The notes beneath the pieces were generated by a model. That model was not told the DNA's origin. It was given only the letters and a program-made list of their open reading frames with translations, and searched no databases. Of a DNA stretch of 64,000 nt, positions 57,716-64,000 are shown in pieces; the stretch's first letter is position 1; each line of letters opens with the position of its first letter. The stretch comes from Notolepis coatsorum (taxonomy: Eukaryota > Chordata > Actinopteri > Aulopiformes > Paralepididae). The stretch covers positions 12,763,500 to 12,827,499 of the forward strand of contig OZ020593.1 of NCBI GenBank assembly GCA_963971535.1, given 5' to 3'. Made by a program: the position numbers and the translations under genes.

Positions 57716-58060
57716 TTAGATTCACATTTATAGTCATTATGCACCACAGGCACAGTGCAAGGAAAATAAGTTTGTCAAAGAGTGCAAAATGTCAAAGAGT
57801 GCAAAATGTAACAGTAAAGTGCAGTAGTACAATGTACAGGTGATTAAACTGGGTATAACATATATAAATTAGTACCACTGAGTAATAGTGCTAATCAGAT
57901 GTATGTACAGAGTTGTAGAATTAATATGTACAGTGATACAGGTATGAAGACACTATGGTAGTAAGTCATACTGGCCAGCAGTGTAACTAGTAAGAGTAGG
58001 TAAGGGATATATGTACAGATATAGATATAGTATCTACAGATATGTAAAAAGGATTATATG
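57716..58060 (-). repeat. Retroposon-like repeat, inverted, in a KANK1 intron
   Basis: AGTGCAAAATGTAACAGTAA through CCAGCAGTGTAACTAGTAAG is the inverse of 52066-52280, including the ATAGTATCTACAGATATG word. Confidence 0.7.
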
Positions 58061-58098
58061 CGGGTACGTACAGACAGGTGTGGATGAATATATACGTA

Positions 58099-58454
58099 CA
58101 GGTGCAGCTCAATAAATTTGAATATCGTGGAAAAGTCTATAAATTTTGCTGTATTGATGCAGTAATTTGTGCAAAAGGAACCCCAACCAAGCACTGAGTG
58201 AACATACATGAACATACTTTTCAGAAGGCCGACATTTCTATATACAAAAGAAAAATACATCTATTTTAAATTTTGTATTGGTGATACAGAAGTTTGGGCT
58301 TTCATGAGCTGTAAGACATAATCATCAAAATTAAAACAAATAAAGGCTTGAAATATTTCACTGTGTGTAATGAATGAAGAGTTTCGCTTTTTTAATTGAA
58401 TTGCTGAAATAAAATAACTTTTCCACAATATTCTAATTTATCAAGCTGCACCTG
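58099..58454. mobile_element. Mariner-type MITE, 356 bp, TA duplication
   Basis: CAGGTGCAGCTCAATAAATT at the left and AATTTATCAAGCTGCACCTG at the right, inverted over about 38 bp, flanked by TA (58097-58098 and 58455-58456). No ORF. The same terminus is at 25858-25905. Confidence 0.93.
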
Positions 58455-58556
58455 TATATGGTAAGAAATAGAATAAAAATATATACGGTATATTCAGAAA
58501 TGTTTGGATTCAGATATATATATATTAGTGGTGGGACTCTATTAAAAATTGTAATC

Positions 58557-58998
58557 GGGTCAGGTGGCGTAGCGGAGATTGTGCTCGTCACCAATGCAAG
58601 AGGCTGCGGTATCGACTCCCGGAGAGTCAGCATTGCCTTGGCTCGGGCTGATCGCTATACTAACTCGTTTGGCTGAGTTAGGGGGAGGGAAGCCGTGGGT
58701 GGGTCCTGGGCGTTGTGGACAGCGACCCCTACAGTTCGGTCGGGGCGCCTGCACAGCAAGGGTAGCATCTGGAGAAAGGTAGTGTGACCTTCCACACGTT
58801 ACACTCTCCCGGTGAGAATCTGCACGGCCAGGCTGGCTGCCGGCTGGCTGCACATGTGTCGGAGGAAAGCATGCGACAGTCTCCGGCCTCCCGGACCAAC
58901 AGTAGGGGGGGGGTGCGCAACAACCAGGAAGGGGGTTGGGAATTGGCACAACGACTAACAGTGGGATGGGAGAAAAACGGAAAAAAGGGACAAATTTT
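58557..58998 (+). mobile_element. SINE family 1, near full length, inside a hAT-MITE
   Basis: Head GGTCAGGTGGCGTAGCGGAG, B-box-like GGTATCGACTCCC, body CTACAGTTCGGTCGGGGCGC and AACGACTAACAGTGGGATGG, then an A/T tail. TAATCG occurs on both sides. The surrounding TAGTGGTGGGAC (58528) and TTAATTAATCTAAATTAATC (59031) belong to a hAT-like MITE. Confidence 0.9.
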
Positions 58999-59089
58999 TT
59001 TTTTAATCGATTTAATTCGAGACTTTATAGTTAATTAATCTAAATTAATCACATTTTAATCGCATAATTAAGAAAAGCAAAATTTTTCA

Positions 59090-59750
<661 letters not shown>

Positions 59751-59963
59751 CTTATTGTACTTATTTTATGCCTATTCTTATGTCTGCACTTTCTACGTTG
59801 CACTACTTTTATTGTCTTTTATACCTATACTTATGTCTGCACTTTATGCATTGCTTTTATTCTGTCAGCTGTATGCCAATTTTATAATTATGTTCATTTT
59901 ATGCTATTTGCTGTGAAGGACTTTGAGCTGCAATCCATGTATGAAAGGTGCTATATAAATAAA

Positions 59964-60023
<60 letters not shown>

Positions 60024-60036
60024 GTTATTATTATTA
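59751..60036 (+). repeat. LINE/SINE 3' tail with (ATT)n
   Basis: TTATGTCTGCACTTTCTACG repeats, GAAAGGTGCTATATAAATAA and (ATT)n at 59967-60036. Confidence 0.75.
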
Positions 60037-60067
60037 TAAGGTCAACCCACGAAGGACAGACAAAGTC

Positions 60068-61140
60068 TCCTCTCTTTCCTTTTGTTATATACAGTACCAC
60101 TCTAAAGAGTACCACTCTAAAGCCTCTGGATACAGTACCACTCTAAAGCCTCTGGATACAGTACCACTCTAAAGAGTACCACTCTAAAGCCTCTGGATAC
60201 AGTACCACTCTAAAGAGTACCACTCTAAAGCCTCTGGATACAGTACCACTCTAAAGAGTACCACTCTAAAGCCTCTGGATACAGTACCACTCTAAAGAGT
60301 ACCACTCTAAAGCCTCTGGATACAGTACCACTCTAAAGAGTACCACTCTAAAGCCTCTGGATACAGTACCACTCTAAAGAGTACCACTCTAAAGCCTCTG
60401 GATACAGTACCACTCTAAAGAGTACCACTCTAAAGCCTCTGGATACAGTACCACTCTAAAGCCTCTGGATACAGTACCACTCTAAAGAGTACCACTCTAA
60501 AGCCTCTGGATACAGTACCACTCTAAAGCCCCTGGATACAGTACCACTCTAAAGCCTCTGGATACAGTACCACTCTAAAGAGTACCACTCTAAAGCCTCT
60601 GGATACAGTACCACTCTAAAGAGTACCACTCTAAAGCCTCTGGATACAGTACCACTCTAAAGAGTACCACTCTAAAGCCCCTGGATACAGTACCACTCTA
60701 AAGCCCCTGGATACAGTACCACTCTAAAGAGTACCACTCTAAAGAGTACCACTCTAAAGCCTCTGGATACAGTACCACTCTAAAGAGTACCACTCTAAAG
60801 AGTACCACTCTAAAGCCTCTGGATACAGTACCACTCTAAAGAGTACCACTCTAAAGAGTACCACTCTACAGCCTCTGGATAGAGTACCTCTCTAAAGAGT
60901 ACCACTCTAAAGCCCCTGGATACAGTACCACTCTAAAGAGTACCACTATAAAGCCTCTGGATACAGTACCACTCTAAAGAGTACCACTCTAAAGCCTCTG
61001 GATACAGTACCACTCTAAAGCCCCTGGATACAGTACCACTCTAAAGCCCCTGGATACAGTACCACTCTAAAGCCTCTGGATACAGTACCACTCTAAAGAG
61101 TACCACTCTAAAGCCTCTGGATAGAGTACCTCTCTAAAGA
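60068..61140. repeat. Composite minisatellite of 15- and 26-bp units
   Basis: AGTACCACTCTAAAG (15 bp) alternates with CCTCTGGATAC AGTACCACTCTAAAG (26 bp), mostly as a 41-bp higher-order unit, about 1.07 kb in all. CCCCTGG and TCTCTAAAG variants are scattered, more towards the right. Confidence 0.97.
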
Positions 61141-61350
61141 CTCTTCTGCCCTGGCCGAGTTGGTCAAGAGCTCCATCTAGTGGCGGAGTGGGGGTGGGGT
61201 GTTGGTCCTGGGGAGTCCGGTGGTCTTGGGGAAGGGGGGGGGGAGGAATGTCTGTCTAATGTCTAATGTATTTGTGTTGTTTGTGATGTCTTTATTATTT
61301 AGACTTTTTATTTTTATTTAGTATCATTAGTCCTGATTTGTAAATAACAT

Positions 61351-61433
<83 letters not shown>

Positions 61434-61520
61434 GTTGTTGTGTTATTATTGATATTGATGTTGTGTTGTTGAAGTTTAAAATAAAATAAGAATTGTATAA
61501 AAAAAATTAAACTTTTTAAT
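61141..61520 (+). mobile_element. Probable L1-type 3' UTR with (ATT)n
   Basis: GGAGTCCGGTGGTCTTGGGG and GGGGGAGGAATGTCTGTCTA resemble the L1 3' UTR at 47740-47790 (GAGTCCGGCGGTCTCTTGG, GGAGGAAATGTTTTGTCTGT). (ATT)n at 61351-61432, then an A-rich end. Confidence 0.6.
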
Positions 61521-61544
61521 GTCAAATCTATTCTAATTCGGGAG

Positions 61545-61724
61545 GTTTTTATGTAAATGATCTGCTCATTTTATGCCCGTCTATAAGTATACAAATTTTA
61601 TGCTGATTTTATTCCTATGTTTATTTTATGACTACATTACTGCTGTGAAGCACTTTGGGTTGCAATTCTTATATGAAAGGTGCTATCAAAATAAATCATA
61701 TCATTATTGTAATTATTATTATTA
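61545..61724 (+). repeat. LINE/SINE 3' tail
   Basis: AGCACTTTGGGTTGCAATTC and GAAAGGTGCTATCAAAATAA, similar to 59920-59965, ending ATTATTATT. Confidence 0.6.
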
Positions 61725-62123
61725 TTAACTCATTCAGCGCCAGTCACGATGATAGTCGGGTTAACTCGCCATTGCTTGAGCGCCAGACCCGAGTATATAG
61801 TCAGGTTTTAATCGTTATTTCTTTTATTAGCGATTTTCATCCAACCAGCCTGATGTTATCGTTGGGAATGGGTCTGGCTCGCAAAAGGGCAAATACCGCC
61901 GCCTACGCCTTCCAGCTGGTATTGCACCCCATTGGGAATGGTGTAGTTTCTTTTCTGGGACGATCCGAGCCGTGCAGGCAGGGTTTAAATACTCAGGGGA
62001 GGTGGGCAGATACAACGATGCATTGGAACAGTAACCCCGCCCGCCCGTCATTGTGAAACGGTCGGTAATGTGGTACGGACCTCCACGAGCAGTATTTAGA
62101 ATGGCGATCAGATAATTGGATTA
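61725..62123 (+). mobile_element. TTAA-family element, truncated at a SINE
   Basis: TTAACTCATTCAGCGCC at the left, GAGCGCCAGACC repeated inside, GGGCAAATACCGCCGCCTAC block and GAATGGCGATCAGATAATTGG. The right terminus is absent; a SINE starts at once. Inverse relative at 24730-25030. Confidence 0.8.
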
Positions 62124-62125
62124 TA

Positions 62126-62600
62126 GCGGTTGGGTGGCGCAGCGGAGATTGCGCCCGTCACCAATGCAAGAGACTCCGGTCTCGAATCCGGGTGTCAGCA
62201 TTGCCTCCGGCTTGGGCCGGCCGTCATACTGGCTCAATTGGCAGAGTCAGCGGGTGGAAGTCGATGGGTGGTAATCTGGACGTTGTGGACAGCGACTCCT
62301 ACAGGTCGCTTGGGTGACGCCTGCACAGCAGAGACAGGAAATAGCGGGGGTAGTGTGAGCCTCCAACACGTTACACCTCGCCAATGAGAGTCCGCGCTGG
62401 CAGGTGAAAAGATGTGACAGGCTGCCTCTTTGTGTACCGGGGGGGGGGACACATGATGCAAGGCTTCTATACTCCCTACAACCGACCAGTGGGGGGCATA
62501 TGCGAGCAACGTTCAAGACAGGGGAGGGAAGAATTGGCAATTCGAAATTGGGATGGGAGAAAAATAATTTTTTTTTTTAGAAAAAGTGGATAAAAAAAGG
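62126..62600 (+). mobile_element. SINE family 1, full length
   Basis: Head GCGGTTGGGTGGCGCAGCGG, B-box-like GGTCTCGAATCCGG, body GGTCGCTTGGGTGACGCCTG and GTGGGGGGCATATGCGAG, with a poly-T/A tail near 62566-62600. Confidence 0.85.
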
Positions 62601-62619
62601 AGGCTAATACAGAACCAAG

Positions 62620-62680
62620 CATTTCAAGGTAATGTACATGTACCTTATATGTGACAAATAAAACTTGAACTTGAAATTAC
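62620..62680 (+). repeat. LINE 3' end fragment
   Basis: CAGAACCAAGCATTTCAAGG and TGACAAATAAAACTTGAACTTG; inverse relative at 26828. Confidence 0.65.
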
Positions 62681-62695
62681 AGCAAATGGCTTACT

Positions 62696-63078
62696 ATAAC
62701 CCTTTCACTACCACACTACAGAAGGTTAACCTTTCACTACCACACTACAGACGGTGTAGTGTGGTAGTGAAAGGGTTAACCGTCTGTAGTGTGGTAGTGA
62801 AAGGGTTAACCTTATGTAGTGTGGTAGTGAAAGGGTTAACCTTATGTAGTGTGGTAGTGAAAGGTTAACCTTCTGTAGTGTGGTAGTGAAAGGGTTAACC
62901 TTCTGTAGTGTGATAGTGAAAGGGTTAACCTTCTGTAGTGTGATAGTGAAAGTGTTAACCTTCTGTAGTGTGGTAGTGAAAGGGTTAACCCTTTGTTGTG
63001 CAACAGTGAAAGGGTTAACCTTCTGTATTGTCGCAGTGAAAGGGTTAACCATTTAGTAGTGTGGTCGTGAAAGGGTTA
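62696..63078. repeat. TTAACCC array, two forward then about ten inverted units
   Basis: Forward units AACCCTTTCACTACCACACT, then from 62755 the inverse GTAGTGTGGTAGTGAAAGGG TTAACC repeated about ten times at 30-31 bp. The forward/inverse junction forms a perfect foldback. Confidence 0.95.
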
Positions 63079-63082
63079 AAGC

Positions 63083-63605
63083 ATTTATATATCTGTTTTG
63101 CCTCACAGATGGGGGACACACAGCCCCCTTTAGTTAATGACTCGGCACCATCTTGTTTGAAGGTCCTGGTTGAAAGGCTGGACGCGCCCGGCTCCTCCTT
63201 CAGGCAGAAGGACAGGATATGAAACTAGTGTTTACGTCCCGCTGCTGGTGCCGAGCTGCTTCGCGCCGATAAGGACGGCTGCTCCCCGTCGCGGCGGCGA
63301 GGATGATGGATGCTAACGAACGATAAGGAGCTCAACCGTCTCGGCGTAAAACACGACGACGACGACGACGAAACTGCAGCGATTCGAGGAAACGATAAAA
63401 AATAATCCTCTTTAAAATGAGGAGAATCTTTGGTTAGAGATGCATTCGAGTGCGACAGAAACTTCCCTCGTCCTCTCGCAGTCATACGGCGCTTCTCTTA
63501 GAAGATACTCGAGGCGCTTTACAATGCAGGGTGGAAATTGCCTCATTCGCCCACCGCAGTGCAGCAGCACCCAGGCGTGTTCCTTATCTGACGTGAGCCC
63601 CGCTC
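63083..63605. other. CpG-containing low-repeat sequence
   Basis: Many CpG dinucleotides (CTTCGCGCCGATAAGGACGG, CCCCGTCGCGGCGGCGAGG) and (CGA)n at 63352-63370. Not repetitive elsewhere in the window. No exon recognised; could be regulatory sequence or an untranslated exon in a KANK1 intron. Confidence 0.35.
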
Positions 63606-63704
63606 CGCACACACGCGTTACTCGCTCCCAGTGAAACTCCTCGCTGTCGGGTGAAAAGAAGCAGGCTGGCGACTCCACATGTATCGTCGGAGGAGGCGTG
63701 TGTT
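63606..63704 (+). mobile_element. SINE family 1 fragment
   Basis: CGCGTTACTCGCTCCCAGTG, GGGTGAAAAGAAGC and CACATGTATCGTCGGAGGAG resemble the SINE body at 36985-37030 and 62360-62410. Confidence 0.55.
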
Positions 63705-64000
63705 GGTCTACACCCTGCCCAGACTGACAGTAGGGCAGCATGTGGTAGTCTGCACCCTCCCCAGACTGACAGTAGGGCAGCATGTGGTAGTCTACACCCT
63801 CCCCAGACTGACAGTAGGGCAGCATGTGGTAGTCTACACCCTCCCCAGACTGACAGTAGGGCAGCATGTGGTGGTCTACACCCTCCCCAGACCGACAGTA
63901 GGGCAGCATGTGGTGGTCTACACCCTCCCCAGACTGACAGTAGGGCAGCATGTGGTGGTCTACACCCTCCCCAGACTGACAGTAGGGCAGCATGTGGTGG
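63705..64000. repeat. 42-bp VNTR running off the window
   Basis: Seven units of GACTGACAGTAGGGCAGCAT plus GTGGTGGTCTACACCCTCCCCA. It begins within SINE-like sequence, whose CAACAGTAGGG word it seems to have expanded. Minus-strand frames repeating MLPYCQSGEGVDHH are artefacts of the 42-bp (14-codon) period. Confidence 0.93.

Noticed and set aside
63412..63993. 193-codon frame with MLPYCQSGEGVDHH repeats
   Set aside because: Follows the 42-bp VNTR and SINE sequence and is not bounded by plausible splice sites.

Overview
This is vertebrate DNA, most likely from a ray-finned (teleost) fish, although no species can be named. The evidence is spliced exons of vertebrate genes, tRNA-derived SINEs, Rex1/CR1-, L2-, RTE- and L1-type LINE fragments, hAT and mariner MITEs, and long microsatellites. 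Almost all of the 64 kb is repeat DNA and only about 0.7 kb is recognisable host coding sequence. All of that coding sequence is on the minus strand.

Host genes. At the left edge (32-264, minus) is one exon of a SMARCA2/BRM-type chromatin-remodelling ATPase, covering the AT-hook region just before the bromodomain. At the right (59123-59265, 57359-57559 and 55123-55221, minus) are three consecutive, phase-compatible ankyrin-repeat exons of a KANK1-type gene. From general knowledge of vertebrate synteny, KANK1, DMRT1, DMRT3, DMRT2 and SMARCA2 lie in this order and orientation, so the window looks like this block. I see no DM-domain exon between the two genes, and no upstream SMARCA2 exon, although the latter should lie to the right of 264. 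The interval is therefore rearranged, misassembled or has lost genes.

Layout. 0.3-0.7 kb: minisatellite. 0.7-10.1 kb: copies of a TTAA-flanked element about 0.9-1.0 kb long, with a solo LTR nested in a long-TIR MITE and a LINE 3' end between them. 10-20 kb: SINEs, microsatellites, a GC-rich tract (15.6-17.6 kb) and a foldback. 20.6-25.3 kb: another TTAA element, a decayed LINE and SINEs. 25-33 kb: LINE tails and a TTAA-ended element that holds a hAT element with a 97-bp palindrome. 34-35.5 kb: an L2 reverse-transcriptase ORF. 35.5-50.7 kb: four more TTAA elements, a 69-bp VNTR split by a DNA transposon, and a 5'-truncated L1 with perfect target duplications. 51-55 kb: nested hAT elements and GT-rich repeats. 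55-59.3 kb: KANK1 exons separated by a 1.6-kb purine-rich minisatellite, a mariner MITE and a SINE. 60-64 kb: two large minisatellites, a truncated TTAA element and a TTAACCC array.

The most interesting signal outside the genes is the TTAA-flanked family (about a dozen copies). Each of the better copies has a dyad-symmetric site beside the terminal repeat. The site's sequence differs between copies while its symmetry is kept, and about 0.4-0.5 kb in there is a conserved splice-donor-like GTAAG. Three arrays of a 30-bp unit beginning TTAACCC may derive from similar termini. Identifications were made by reading and from memory of the families; no search was run.
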